Part shown: one piece after another, positions 15,901 to 25,221 of the stretch
Position numbering within the stretch: the stretch's first letter is position 1
Layout: each line of letters starts with the position of its first letter
NCBI GenBank assembly: GCA_021405325.1
Contig: QWII01000060.1
Span: 61,169 to 125,168, forward strand
From: Caldilinea sp. CFX5
GTDB lineage: Bacteria > Chloroflexota > Anaerolineae > Caldilineales > Caldilineaceae
Reading direction: 5' to 3'
DNA: 64,000 nucleotides
Made by a program: the position numbers and the translations under genes
Notes under the pieces: model-generated
What the model was told of the DNA's origin: nothing
Database searches by the model: none
Seen by the model: only the letters and a program-made list of their open reading frames with translations

Positions 15901-18900
15901 CTTACCAGTGACTTTTCCTTAGAAGAGGAAAGCGCCACGATCGCCGCCGTGCGCTCCTCGCTTCTCAGCCTGGCGGTGGTGCCATCGATTGCCGCCGAAA
16001 ACATCGGGCGCATCTTTCCAGGCTATAATCCGGGCGGCCAGTCCTTTCGCGCCTATGTCCACAACTATGGCAAGATGTTGCGTCACCATCTCTCCTATAT
16101 CCGTAACCTGGCGCTAACCAATCCGGCGACCACCAACGTCAACGCTGACCCGGACGTTGTCAATGCCCGCAACCAGATCCGTCTCTTTAAACTGGCCAAG
16201 GTGGGCGCGGCGGCGGCGGCGGTGATGGTGCTGGGGCAGATTGCCCTGCTCTGGCCGGGCCTGCCGCGCGAGGCGCGCATTGCCATTGGCTCGGTGACCG
16301 TTGCCCTGACCGCTGGCCTGACCGTTATCCTCCCGGCCATCGGCCTGGCGACCCTCAAGGCGGCGACACACCCTACCGCCAAACTCGCCGAAAAGCTGGT
16401 CTATGGCCGGCTCGCCAAAATCGGCGGGATCATTGGCGGCGTGATCAGTGTGGCGGCCATCTGGGGCTTCTTTGCCTATGCCGCGGCTACTAGTGGATTA
16501 GCCCCCGGCGACCCGGCCTTGATCAAGGCTGCCGTCGAAGCGTTGGTGACCACCATCATCACCATCTTGCTGATTGTGCTTTCGTCCAACCCCATCGGCG
16601 CTCTCATCGCTGCCATCCTCGGTTTGGTCGATCTGATTCTCACCCTGATCTGTGAAACCGGGACCGACGAGTTGCGCCAGGTGCCGGGGCTGGGGGGCGC
16701 CTGCTTCACCATAACCGGGGCGATCACCAAAGCGGTCACCGGGCTGATCTACAACTATGAGTTGATGGTCGATCTGAGCAAGGATGATCTGATGGTAACT
16801 GGCGCCCCCGACCTCACGCTGACTGACCCCAGCCGCGGCTTTGTGGCCGGCAATCCGTTCACCCTCACCCTGCCGGTGACCACCACCATCCACCATCAGG
16901 AGCCGGGTACGTCTGAAGGCGGCGGGCCGATCATCCTCAGCTATCCCTATCTCTTCTCGTCCGATAACCTCAAGAGCAGCACCTTCCGCTACAAGCTTTT
17001 TGATCCGGCCAGCGAAAGCGGCGCTACGTCCGTGGATCTGAACCAGATGAGCAGCGACTGGCAGAATGTGGTGGTCGAAGACACGGCCTATGGCATCTCG
17101 CTCCACACCGGGCAGGCGCCGACATCACCGGCAGCGCGCGGCAACAACACCTTGCCGGCGGGCATCAATGTGAAATTGCCGGTGAAACTGGGCATGAGCT
17201 ATGCCGTGCCGGCCTATGAGTGCTGGACGCTGCTCGTGATCCCCGTCTGCTATGTCAAGGAGTACGAAGGCTCGACAAGCGAGATTCCGCTCGATTCCGT
17301 GCGCTATGATGTCTTCCCGGCCACCCTGGCCGAGTTCCTGACCTTGGGCAATCAGCCCGGCCCCGGCGGCGCGCTCGGTCGCGGGCTAGGCTGGGACCCA
17401 ACCTTTGGCGCCCTGGCCGATAGCGATGGCGACGGTCTGCGTGGTACGCTCTTCAATGGTCTCGACCCGGACGACACCACCTGGGACGCCGACGGTGACG
17501 GCTTGGGCGATGTCGCCGAGCTACAGATCCGCCAGGCAGGCGTCGGCTCCTCGCCGATCCTGCGCGATACCGACAACGACGGCTTAACCGACGCCCAAGA
17601 GAGCGCCTATGGCACGAACCCAGCGGTCGCCGACAGCGACAACGATGGTCTGGCCGACGGCGTGGAAATCCGCCATCAGGTGGTGGGCGCCGATGGCAAA
17701 CCAACGGCCACCTGGGCCGGCGGCTGGCAGGTGGCGATCAATGGCGCCCCGGCGCGCACGGTCTGGGTTTCGTCCAACCCCGCCAGCGCCGATGGCGACC
17801 AGGATGGCATCAGCGACCAGGCCGAACGGGGGTTGGCCGGGCAGTTGGACAACCAGAACCGCCCCTATCACCCCAACGTCTACAACACGTCGCCGCTGGC
17901 CGTGGTGACCGCCAGCAGTGATCCGGACGGCTATCTCGCCCCCGGCCAAAGTTTCCAATATACCAGCACCGTCATTGCCAATGTGCCGGTTGCACCCGGC
18001 GTGCTCAATGTCACGGCGCCGGCGATACTGGGCAGCGCGCCCAATCCGGCGGCTCTGCCCTTCGATTTCTTGACCTTTAGCAACAGCCAGACGGTGACCG
18101 TCGCCAGCAACCTGGCGGTGGCCGCCAATGCGACGACCCAGGGCATCGTGCTGACCAGCACCGCCACCACCCGCCTGCCCAGCAGCGGCGCTAGTTGGAC
18201 CTGGGGTGCGCTCACCAATGATCAACTGCCGCCGGTCAACGCCCCCTTTACGCTGCGCGACAGCGCCGTAACGGCCAGCCGCCCCGACCGCGCCGATAGC
18301 TATCTCTTTAGCGGGCAGAGCGTGAATAGCAGCGCCAGCAACCCTGATCTGCCCGGCCACTTCCCCGGCGATCTCTTTGCCTACACCGTCCCCGGCGGCG
18401 TCACCCGCCAACTGGATGTGGACACCGACGATCTGCAGAGCCGCTTTGGTGCGTTCACACCGCCGGAAGCCAATGGCGCCTTCCTTCGTGGCAAGACCAA
18501 CCCCAGCATGGCCTGTAACAATGCCGGCCAGTGTATGGTTGTCTGGGAGCATCTCGCTTATTGCCATACCGTGACCATCAACGGGATCAACATCGCCGAC
18601 ACCGGTGATGAACCCAATGGCGTGGAGCCGCTCATCTTCCTGGTGCGCGACCCCAATGACAATAACCCGCTGGATGGGGGCTTTGAAATGCTCTGGGCGC
18701 CATCCACCAATCTGGGGGTGGGCTTCCATACCGGGGGCGCTGTCAACCCGCTGCCCTACACCATCGACTTCTGTGGCAAGACCAATCTCTATGTCTCCGA
18801 GTGGGATTCGGGCGACCTCAGCTACGTTGGGCCTGACCCCACCCAGCGCGACTGGAATGGCATGAACTTCCTCGGCTGGCAGACGCTTAACCCGCTGGAA

Positions 18901-21900
18901 TGGAATGTTGCCAAATTGCTGGATTATGGCGGCTTCGGTGGTTATGACTTTAAAGTGTCGGTTACGCAGGGCGAACCGTCCAGCGGCCAGATCCGGGTCA
19001 TTGCGGCGGCTATGCTCTCGCCCGATGGCGCCATCAGTAAGCCACAATTCCAAATTTCACCGGTGCGCTCGTTCTTCGTGGAGGGGGTGTCTGATGCCAA
19101 CTTCAACCCGGTGGTGACCAGCGACGGCGCCAACTTCCTGGTCGCCTGGGAAAGTCTCGCCCGCCAGGGCGGCTTCAAGAGCGGGATCAATACCCGCCTC
19201 TTTGATGGCGCTGGCAACCCACTGACTGGTGACCAGCCGGATCTGGAACAGGTGCCTTTGGACACCGCCGGTGCGACTGGCGGTGTGGCCGCCATCACCC
19301 AATCGTATGCCGACCTGGCTGCGGTTTGGGCCGATGACCACTACATCGTCACCCGGCAGATGATTCGGCGCGCCGGCGTTAGCTTCAGCAACCCCACTGT
19401 CATCACCAGCCGCCGGATCGACGCCAATGGCGCCTATGTGGCCGGCAGCACGACCACACTGGCCACCGATGCCGCCGCCGAGGCGCGCGAAACATATAGT
19501 TTAGCCTGGGATCCTGCCCATCGGAATGCCTTGCTCGTCTATACCGAGGGGACCGGTCAGATCAAGGCGCAGGTCTTTGGTCAGGATAATGTCGGCCCGA
19601 TCTTCATTGATTATGGGGCGCAACCACAAGGCGTCTACCATCCGGCTTCCCAAAGTTGGCTCATTAGCTACCACGCCGGGGGGCTGGTCTTCCGCCAATT
19701 CCCCACGAACCTCGGCGCTTCGTTTATCAGTGGGACCCCCCCGGTCTTCGTCAACAACTTGTCCACCAACAGCCTGGCCTGCCCGGTGGCGACGTCGGCC
19801 CCGGTCATCGATCTGCGCTTTGAAGAGTTGCCAGGCGCAGCCCTCTTTGCGGATAGTTCCGGCTACGGCAACGATGCACTCTGTGACTTTGGGTGCCCAG
19901 CAACTGGCCTGCCTGGCGCACCGAATGCCCCGCTCTCGGACTATGCGGCCAAGTTCAACCTCGGCTTCTCTAGTCTGGCGATCAATACGGCCTTCGCCGA
20001 CAGCTTTACGGTGGCGATGTGGGTCAAAATGCCCTCCGTTGGCAGCGATGAACAGTTCTTGGTCGAGCAGGGAGTCTTCTTTACCAGGGACTGGGGCCTG
20101 AGCATCAACGGCGGCTTGCTGCGCATGCAGGTCGGCGGACAGAGCTTGACGGGTGCTGGCCCCCGCATTGACAACGACCAATGGCACTTTGTTGCGGCCA
20201 CCCGTAACCGCAACACGGGCCAGGTTGCCCTCTATGTGGACGGCACGCGGGTCGCAAACAGTACCTTTACGACCAATCGTCTCACGGGCACACCTTCGCT
20301 TCTCATTGGCCGCGATGCCTCAAACATCCGGACGTACGGCGGCCTCATCGACCACCTGCAATTCTTCCGCACAAGCCTGGCTGCCGATGCAGTGCAGGCG
20401 ATCTTCAACCGCACCGGCCAATCCTACTGTGTGGCCGGCGGCGTTGAAGTCACGGGCGGGCAGCGTAACATCCATTGGACGCGTATCCAGTTGAATCAAC
20501 AGGATACACGCGGCGGACACATCGCCGGCACGGGCGGCCTGGGTCTGCGCATTGATGCCGATAAACCGACGGCCAGCATCACCTCGGTGAGCAACAACGA
20601 AGTCGTTGGCGCTGGTCAGGTCATCGGCGGCAGCGCCACGGATGCTGCTTCGGGCGTCGGGCAGGTGGAAGTGAGCGTTAACAACGGGGCGTGGCAGCCG
20701 GCTGTCGGCGCCAACACCTGGAGCTTCTCGCTGGCCGGCCTCAGCGGGGATGTCGATCTGCGGGTGCGGGCGACGGACAATGTCGGCAACATCGGCGATC
20801 CGTCGGCTGTACTGCGTGTCCGCATCGACACTACAGCGCCGATCGTCTCCATCGACCCAACCCCCAACACGATCAAGCCGACCAAGAATGGGAACAACAT
20901 CTGGCAAGTGACGTTGAACGGCAGCGTCAACGACAACCTGGCGAACAATCTTAATGGGAGTTCGTTGCTCGTCAAACTGACGCAACAATCGGGCGTGGGG
21001 GTGGCGCAAACGCAGCAGCCGGCCACGATTGCTGGCAACCGCTGGACAATCAACTACCTGCTCGACGCCAATCTCTATGATCCCACCGGCGTCTACACGG
21101 CCACCGCGCAGGTGCAGGACAGCGTTGGCCTGCTCAGTAACATTGCCACCAGCGTCGTGCGGCTGGATGCCGTGGGGCCGGTGGCGCACCTCAGCGCCGA
21201 CGCCGCCAACCGCACGGTCATCAGCCAGACGCTGACCATCAACGGCGTGATTACGGATGTCAACAGCATTGCCGGCATCGACAAGCTGGAGATCGCCTAC
21301 ACGCCCATCGAACAAGTGGTGGCCCTGCCGCCGGGCATCACCAGCGCCGAGGCCGAAGCGCAACTCAACCGCACCTGGGCGCCCGTCACCCTGGCGCAGC
21401 GGGGGGCCGGCGTCGCCACCACCACTTGGAGCGCCGCCATTCCGGCTGATTTGGAGAATGAATACCAGATCGACCTGCGCGGCTATGACCTGCTGGGCAA
21501 CGTCGCCATCAGCGGCAACGTCTGGCGTGGCACGATTGACACGCGCACCCCGCGCACCGTCATGACCGCGACCGCCACCGGCGCCAGCTACTTTGACACC
21601 GCCAGCAACCAGCAGATGAACGAGATCCGCTTTGTCTGTGGCGCACAGGATCGCTATCTGAACGAAGCGACCTTTGTCTGCCCCGGCGAAGGGCTGGTCG
21701 AACCGGTGCGTTCGTTCGACAACAACCCGGTGTTGCAGGCGCTCTTCCCGGATTACACCATCCGCACCGGGTTGGCGCTCTCCTACACCCTCTGGTTATC
21801 GACCACCACGCCAGTGGCCTCGGCGCAAGCCTGTGACAACTTTGGGCGCTGTGGCATTGCTTCAACCAGCGCCGGTGTGGCTGCTGGTGGGGCAGTGGCC

Positions 21901-23907
21901 AGTGCAGCCGTAGAGAGTAACGCCGTGACGGCGGCAGCCGTGGCGGCTGCACCCGGTGCGCCGAAAGCCGTGATTGTCAACCCGACCGCAGGTAGCTTTG
22001 TCGCCGCTGGTAATGCGATCAGCGTGACCGTGGCCGCCGAAGCGGGCGCTGGTCTCAAGGAGGTGACGATCAAGCTGGACAATGCCACCGTACAAACGGT
22101 AAGCTTTGCCCAAAGCCCGGCCATCACCCGCACGCTGCGCACAGTCAATGTGCCAGTAACGGCGGAAGGGCCGCACACCCTGGTCGCCCAGGCCACCGCT
22201 TGGGACAACAGCACACAGACGACGCTCTTCCCGGTCGCCTTCACGCTGGATCAGAATGCGCCGACCCTCACCATCGACGCCAGTGCGCTAACCCTGGCCG
22301 ATACTTGGGTGGCGGGCAGCGGCGTCCTGCGCTTCAACGGCAACGCCAGCGATAGCGTGGGGCTGGCCGCCGTGCAGATCCGCGAAGGGAATAGCAACTT
22401 TGTCGATGCAACCTTTGGCGGCGGCACATGGCGGGTAGCCCTGCCGGTGGCCGACCCTGAAGGCCGTACACTGAACATCACCGTGCGCGCCATCGACCGT
22501 GCCGGTCGCGTCACTCAACTGAATCAGGCAATTGCCACCGATCTCTCGGCGGCGGATGCACCCGATACGGCGATCAGCAGCGGCCCGGCTAATCCGAGCA
22601 ACGTCAACACTGCCCAGTTTGTCTTTACGGGCAGTGCGACCACGGCGGCCTTCGAATGCAGTCTGGACAATGGTGTCTACACCGCCTGCGCCAGCCCGGC
22701 GGGTTACAGTGAATTGAGCAAAGGCAGCCACACCTTCCGGGTGCGGGCGCTTGACAGTCGCGGTCTGCCCGACCTGTCGCCCGCGACCTTCACCTGGACG
22801 GTCAACGCGGTGCAGCCCGATGCCACCATCACCGGCAAGCCGACCAACCCGACCACTGAGCGCACGGCCACCTTCACCTTCAGCGGTGACGCCACGGGGG
22901 AGCCCTCTGGGCCCCGCTTCGAGTGCAGTCTGGATGGCAGCCCCTACGCTACCTGCACCAGTCCGCAGGTTTACAACAACCTGAGCAACGGCGAGCACAC
23001 TTTCCTGGTGCGCGCCCGCAACAGCGCCAACCAGGCCGGTGCAGCGGATCGCTATCTCTGGACGGTGACGAATGTGGCGCCGGTGGCGAACAGCCAGACG
23101 GTGGTCGTCATCCCGAACCAGGCCAAGGCGATCACGCTGGTGGCTACGGACAATGAACCGCTGCTCTACACCATCGTTAGCCCGCCCAAGAACGGCACCC
23201 TCACCAATCTGCCGCCGAATGTGATCTACTCGCCCGACACCAACTATGGCGGGCCGGATAGCTTCACCTTCAAGGCGAGCGATGGACTGGCTGAGTCGAA
23301 CGTGGCGACGGTGACGATCTTTGTGGACAATGTGCCACCGGTGGTGGCCTGTAGCGTCACGCCCAACAACCTCTGGCCGCCCAACCACAAGCTGATCAGC
23401 ATCCAGGCTGCGGTCACGGTTACGGATGCCCATTCCGGTCCGGCCGGCTTCACCCTGGTCGCCGTGACCAGCAGCGAGGCGGACAGCGGTTTGGACGCGG
23501 CGGATGTACCCAATGACATCCAGAACTGGGTGGCCGGTACGCCCGATCTGGTCGGCCAACTGCGCGCCGAACGCAGCGATGCCGGCAACGGTCGCACCTA
23601 TACCTTGACTTATGAAGGGAAGGATCTGGCCAACAACAAGGCGCTCTGCACCACGACTGTGCGCGTGCCCAAGAGCCAGGGCGGTGGCGGGAAGGCGGAG
23701 TACGATGAAAATCAGGTGCTGGAAGACGCCTACTTTGATGCGCAACCGGCTCCTGCCGACTCGGTGGTCACGCCTACGGTAGAGACGCCCATCGTGGAGA
23801 CGCCTACTGTGGAGACGCCCACCAGTGACGTGGATGTGGTCAACCCGGAAACCCTGGTGAACCGGCTCTACCTGCCGGTTGCCGTCAATGAGGACGCCAG
23901 CCAATAG
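12901..23907 (+). CDS. Giant (3668-residue) multidomain membrane-anchored surface protein
   Basis: The start ATG 12901 follows AAGGAACG. The N-terminal helix (about 18-40) is followed by a LolA/LppX-like lobe (50-270) and two more membrane helices (about 300-355). A low-complexity insert at 396-423 leads to calcium-binding thrombospondin-3-like DxDxDG repeats (about 427-540, DTDSDGLPDLFDPDNDNDG); a second set lies at 1504-1597. In between, about 1097-1255 contains several hydrophobic segments (AAAAAVMVLGQIALLW, IGGIIGGVISVAAIWGFF). A LamG/concanavalin-like domain spans about 2300-2515 (FTVAMWVKM, GLIDHLQFF). Ig-like modules follow, then two FECSLD...C modules, a cadherin-like repeat near 3390-3477, and an LWPPNHKL domain. 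The C-terminus NRLYLPVAVNEDASQ resembles the FLPLV tail of the other secreted proteins. Likely cell-surface adhesion or sheath component; function not determined. Promoter C lies upstream. Confidence 0.85.
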   Translation: MTLLSAKPPTHRLRLGWLLTGLLLLTGLLGFFWWPYVTSATPSLFTPNPVTAAWEKAKAAGSYHFTSDITQVTLPVATIANVGRSSRTENYYLAGQNDLRNNQLEMTLWSNGGSILHDQSGVGFKVADGKSWVRLGNGDWQEREGAADAYAPGGDVLAYLQAITDIRAHAPETRNGIAFTRYTFQIDGPRFAAYARDTLVAALRARGELPPDMKLETAAYYRNMTGEGELWVGQTGLPLRQILTLRFPEQDAQQIHLQMTTDFSRFGAAGGQVAGSGRSTSSTESWQVASGLTTLWGQSALPVAMSLLATFGLLYLVIWHGRSRKLYNGLALAVILSLMIGPLLTTYTNVRFFDNQRAKAAAQETQQATAQGEQALRAALGRTEFNPHLNPLESAGQEDKETGRQGDRESRPQSPNLSISQSPALQLTDNGADTDGDTLTDFTEARIDTSPADNDTDGDTLNDNIEVAGFGFGGQTWYLNPNASDSNLDGQSDGLEWGENADGTLRSTPLDTDSDGLPDLFDPDNDNDGVPDHKDIAVFSKGNTPLSESAPLQLTLNNLTPDKPTLVEFQLRPQDAKQLWFAFNVLDWPQDSVGQMQDVDGVTYADLAASEGRTPDGSEENGDMKLLPMLEIRMPTASANLPPQSDLTPFNITVNDFTADGATKVAYVPLSIVADERSGERVAFSGQMRYQPTGSWSAPHSVRLAWVVQALVDQPCDTTTDTSADCQADGLRNNVPTIVQSYYSDWSLTGLNVHEEHGTDIAIVYEDPAADSNLQDDPALWALAFVLDGHFVTPRDANNDSTRDLKLADFPARFDRDNNPSPTQRFEIPNVLQVATHSYSTVEQAAAFTIMTDTVQILTDHFVGPVGSNRAIKPLVLFAQESRQRGLGLDLSSVAGAYVTQSGASLSLDMAPSGQPAQVVSVHAAVKWQAYCAPATGDVTFTPCSTEDYWDVLEARYANLPSLPGDEDSDWVGARLALAQIYYTSLQTGYLAAVQNGNQVLTSDFSLEEESATIAAVRSSLLSLAVVPSIAAENIGRIFPGYNPGGQSFRAYVHNYGKMLRHHLSYIRNLALTNPATTNVNADPDVVNARNQIRLFKLAKVGAAAAAVMVLGQIALLWPGLPREARIAIGSVTVALTAGLTVILPAIGLATLKAATHPTAKLAEKLVYGRLAKIGGIIGGVISVAAIWGFFAYAAATSGLAPGDPALIKAAVEALVTTIITILLIVLSSNPIGALIAAILGLVDLILTLICETGTDELRQVPGLGGACFTITGAITKAVTGLIYNYELMVDLSKDDLMVTGAPDLTLTDPSRGFVAGNPFTLTLPVTTTIHHQEPGTSEGGGPIILSYPYLFSSDNLKSSTFRYKLFDPASESGATSVDLNQMSSDWQNVVVEDTAYGISLHTGQAPTSPAARGNNTLPAGINVKLPVKLGMSYAVPAYECWTLLVIPVCYVKEYEGSTSEIPLDSVRYDVFPATLAEFLTLGNQPGPGGALGRGLGWDPTFGALADSDGDGLRGTLFNGLDPDDTTWDADGDGLGDVAELQIRQAGVGSSPILRDTDNDGLTDAQESAYGTNPAVADSDNDGLADGVEIRHQVVGADGKPTATWAGGWQVAINGAPARTVWVSSNPASADGDQDGISDQAERGLAGQLDNQNRPYHPNVYNTSPLAVVTASSDPDGYLAPGQSFQYTSTVIANVPVAPGVLNVTAPAILGSAPNPAALPFDFLTFSNSQTVTVASNLAVAANATTQGIVLTSTATTRLPSSGASWTWGALTNDQLPPVNAPFTLRDSAVTASRPDRADSYLFSGQSVNSSASNPDLPGHFPGDLFAYTVPGGVTRQLDVDTDDLQSRFGAFTPPEANGAFLRGKTNPSMACNNAGQCMVVWEHLAYCHTVTINGINIADTGDEPNGVEPLIFLVRDPNDNNPLDGGFEMLWAPSTNLGVGFHTGGAVNPLPYTIDFCGKTNLYVSEWDSGDLSYVGPDPTQRDWNGMNFLGWQTLNPLEWNVAKLLDYGGFGGYDFKVSVTQGEPSSGQIRVIAAAMLSPDGAISKPQFQISPVRSFFVEGVSDANFNPVVTSDGANFLVAWESLARQGGFKSGINTRLFDGAGNPLTGDQPDLEQVPLDTAGATGGVAAITQSYADLAAVWADDHYIVTRQMIRRAGVSFSNPTVITSRRIDANGAYVAGSTTTLATDAAAEARETYSLAWDPAHRNALLVYTEGTGQIKAQVFGQDNVGPIFIDYGAQPQGVYHPASQSWLISYHAGGLVFRQFPTNLGASFISGTPPVFVNNLSTNSLACPVATSAPVIDLRFEELPGAALFADSSGYGNDALCDFGCPATGLPGAPNAPLSDYAAKFNLGFSSLAINTAFADSFTVAMWVKMPSVGSDEQFLVEQGVFFTRDWGLSINGGLLRMQVGGQSLTGAGPRIDNDQWHFVAATRNRNTGQVALYVDGTRVANSTFTTNRLTGTPSLLIGRDASNIRTYGGLIDHLQFFRTSLAADAVQAIFNRTGQSYCVAGGVEVTGGQRNIHWTRIQLNQQDTRGGHIAGTGGLGLRIDADKPTASITSVSNNEVVGAGQVIGGSATDAASGVGQVEVSVNNGAWQPAVGANTWSFSLAGLSGDVDLRVRATDNVGNIGDPSAVLRVRIDTTAPIVSIDPTPNTIKPTKNGNNIWQVTLNGSVNDNLANNLNGSSLLVKLTQQSGVGVAQTQQPATIAGNRWTINYLLDANLYDPTGVYTATAQVQDSVGLLSNIATSVVRLDAVGPVAHLSADAANRTVISQTLTINGVITDVNSIAGIDKLEIAYTPIEQVVALPPGITSAEAEAQLNRTWAPVTLAQRGAGVATTTWSAAIPADLENEYQIDLRGYDLLGNVAISGNVWRGTIDTRTPRTVMTATATGASYFDTASNQQMNEIRFVCGAQDRYLNEATFVCPGEGLVEPVRSFDNNPVLQALFPDYTIRTGLALSYTLWLSTTTPVASAQACDNFGRCGIASTSAGVAAGGAVASAAVESNAVTAAAVAAAPGAPKAVIVNPTAGSFVAAGNAISVTVAAEAGAGLKEVTIKLDNATVQTVSFAQSPAITRTLRTVNVPVTAEGPHTLVAQATAWDNSTQTTLFPVAFTLDQNAPTLTIDASALTLADTWVAGSGVLRFNGNASDSVGLAAVQIREGNSNFVDATFGGGTWRVALPVADPEGRTLNITVRAIDRAGRVTQLNQAIATDLSAADAPDTAISSGPANPSNVNTAQFVFTGSATTAAFECSLDNGVYTACASPAGYSELSKGSHTFRVRALDSRGLPDLSPATFTWTVNAVQPDATITGKPTNPTTERTATFTFSGDATGEPSGPRFECSLDGSPYATCTSPQVYNNLSNGEHTFLVRARNSANQAGAADRYLWTVTNVAPVANSQTVVVIPNQAKAITLVATDNEPLLYTIVSPPKNGTLTNLPPNVIYSPDTNYGGPDSFTFKASDGLAESNVATVTIFVDNVPPVVACSVTPNNLWPPNHKLISIQAAVTVTDAHSGPAGFTLVAVTSSEADSGLDAADVPNDIQNWVAGTPDLVGQLRAERSDAGNGRTYTLTYEGKDLANNKALCTTTVRVPKSQGGGGKAEYDENQVLEDAYFDAQPAPADSVVTPTVETPIVETPTVETPTSDVDVVNPETLVNRLYLPVAVNEDASQ
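14088..14170. repeat. Low-complexity word tract inside the giant gene
   Basis: Iterated gaagacaaggagacagg words (14092-14128) are followed by iterated aatctctc words (14146-14167), the latter matching the palindrome at 48081-48131. The tract is in frame and encodes a charged then Ser/Gln/Pro linker just before the first calcium-binding repeats. It lacks clear matching arms, unlike the tracts in the kinases. Confidence 0.6.
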
Positions 23908-24034
23908 GGGATAAGCTCGGTCAAGGCGCGATACCCTGACCGAGCTTACCTCCTCAATCGACGCGCTACCCATGAGTAACGTTGGTAGTGGCGCCAGTAG
24001 TCAACGCCGGAAGCAACTATTGCTTCCGGCGTTG
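23906..24034 (+). terminator. Two hairpins after the giant gene
   Basis: Hairpin 1 (23906-23953) pairs ataagctcggtca with tgaccgagctta. Hairpin 2 (24002-24034) has perfect 15-bp arms caacgccggaagcaa and its complement around a three-base loop. Neither has a long T-run (gttgtatt follows the second). They probably end or stabilise the 11-kb transcript. The remaining sequence up to promoter D shows nothing. Confidence 0.6.
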
Positions 24035-24132
24035 TATTACGGAGCCCCACAGTTCGGGCAGTACCGTTCTATCGTATTTCCCCTCAGTGTTCTCCTTCTG
24101 TTTGCTACATAATCGATTGCAGCAAAATATTT

Positions 24133-24272
24133 CGTAAACTTGACCTGCTTATAACGCGCTTGTAACGGAAGGACCCCATTTTTGTAACGGAAGACCACCG
24201 TTTTTGTAACGGAAGCGGCCCCGTTTTGTAACGGTAGCTCTGTATACTAAAGTCATCCGTCCCGCTGGGACG
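24133..24272 (+). promoter_or_regulatory. Repeat-type promoter D upstream of the small protein/GNAT pair
   Basis: GTAACGG boxes start at 24162, 24184, 24206 and 24228 (period 22), with a half-period ATAACG at 24151, 11 bp upstream. The last heptamer (24228-24234) is 8 nt from TATACT at 24243-24248. CGTAAAC is at 24133. The hairpin CGTCCCGCTGGGACG at 24258-24272 sits at the expected 5' end of the transcript. It shares long stretches with site C both before and after the -10. Confidence 0.75.
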
Positions 24273-24310
24273 ACCGGAACCAACAGCGAAGGGGTAAAAG
24301 GAGGAGCGCA

Positions 24311-24514
24311 ATGAACAACCAATGGACGACACAACGTGGGCAACTGGATCAGGCGTTGGATCTGGAACGGGCGCTACGTCAAGCCCGACGCCGACAACAA
24401 CCGTCAGTTTGGCAAGTCCTGTGGCAAAAGCGGGCAGGTGCCTGGCAGTGGCTGGCGGGGCGACGGCGGGCGCCCGTTCACACCGCCCTGCGCGCCACCT
24501 TGCCGCAGGGATAA
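24311..24514 (+). CDS. Small basic hypothetical protein, first gene behind promoter D
   Basis: The product is 67 residues from ATG 24311, with a strong AAGGAGG six bases upstream. Composition is rich in Arg, Gln and Trp (ERALRQARRRQQPSVWQV, GAWQWLAGRRR), probably helical and nucleic-acid- or membrane-surface-binding by charge, but I do not recognise the family. Its stop is 49 nt from the acetyltransferase start, so the two are likely co-transcribed. The good ribosome site and its position behind a conserved promoter are the main evidence that it is real. Confidence 0.55.
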   Translation: MNNQWTTQRGQLDQALDLERALRQARRRQQPSVWQVLWQKRAGAWQWLAGRRRAPVHTALRATLPQG

Positions 24515-24563
24515 CCATTGATAACGCTAGACTTCCGTTCCTGATCTGCATGGAGTAGCGCCT

Positions 24564-25076
24564 ATGTTATTTGACCAGGCCATCACCCTCCGGCCCATTA
24601 CCCCAGTGGACCAGTCGTTTCTCTATACACTCTATGCCAGCACGCGTGGCGCTGAACTGGCGTTGCTGCCTTGGAGCGAAGCGCAAAAGAGCGCTTTTCT
24701 CCAGATGCAATTCGCTGCCCAAACGGCTTTCTACCGGCAACGCTTTGCGCAGGCCACGTTCAGTATCGTTTACCTGGCCGCCGAACCGATTGGTCGCTTC
24801 TATGTAGCGCGTCAGGTAGAAGCGATCCACTTGATCGATATTACCCTGTTGCCCGCCTATCGCAATCAGGGCATCGGCGCCCATGTACTGCGCAACCTGC
24901 TGGCCGAAGGCGCGCTGCGCCAGACGCCGGTGCGCTTGCAGGTTGCTGTGGACAACCCGGCACAACACTTGTACACCCGGCTGGGCTTTGCACCTTGCGG
25001 GACAACCGGGGTCTATCTGACGATGGTGTGGCAACCGGGCACACAAGCGATCAGCGCCCCGGATGCAGACCCGTAA
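24564..25076 (+). CDS. GNAT-family N-acetyltransferase
   Basis: The product is 170 residues. The acetyl-CoA binding motif A reads LLPAYRNQGIGAHVLRNLL (about residues 93-111; Q/RxxGxG/A form), preceded by IHLIDI and followed by VDNPAQHLYTRLGF, which is the usual motif B. The N-terminal part (ITLRPITPVDQSFLYTLYAS, PWSEAQKSAFLQMQF) resembles a GNAT subgroup common in Chloroflexota and cyanobacteria. The substrate is unknown. GGAG lies nine bases before ATG 24564. It probably shares the promoter-D transcript with the small gene at 24311. Confidence 0.85.
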   Translation: MLFDQAITLRPITPVDQSFLYTLYASTRGAELALLPWSEAQKSAFLQMQFAAQTAFYRQRFAQATFSIVYLAAEPIGRFYVARQVEAIHLIDITLLPAYRNQGIGAHVLRNLLAEGALRQTPVRLQVAVDNPAQHLYTRLGFAPCGTTGVYLTMVWQPGTQAISAPDADP

Positions 25077-25221
25077 TAACGGAAAAAGCTAATTTTTTGC
25101 CCCCCTATCTGGTGCTGAATTTCTGTATTGCGTATCAAGGGATCTTTCCACAACGTCCGACGGGAGAGGCGTAGTCGGTCGGTAAGCGGTTTGTTTATTC
25201 ACCAACAAAAAGGAGAGCGTT

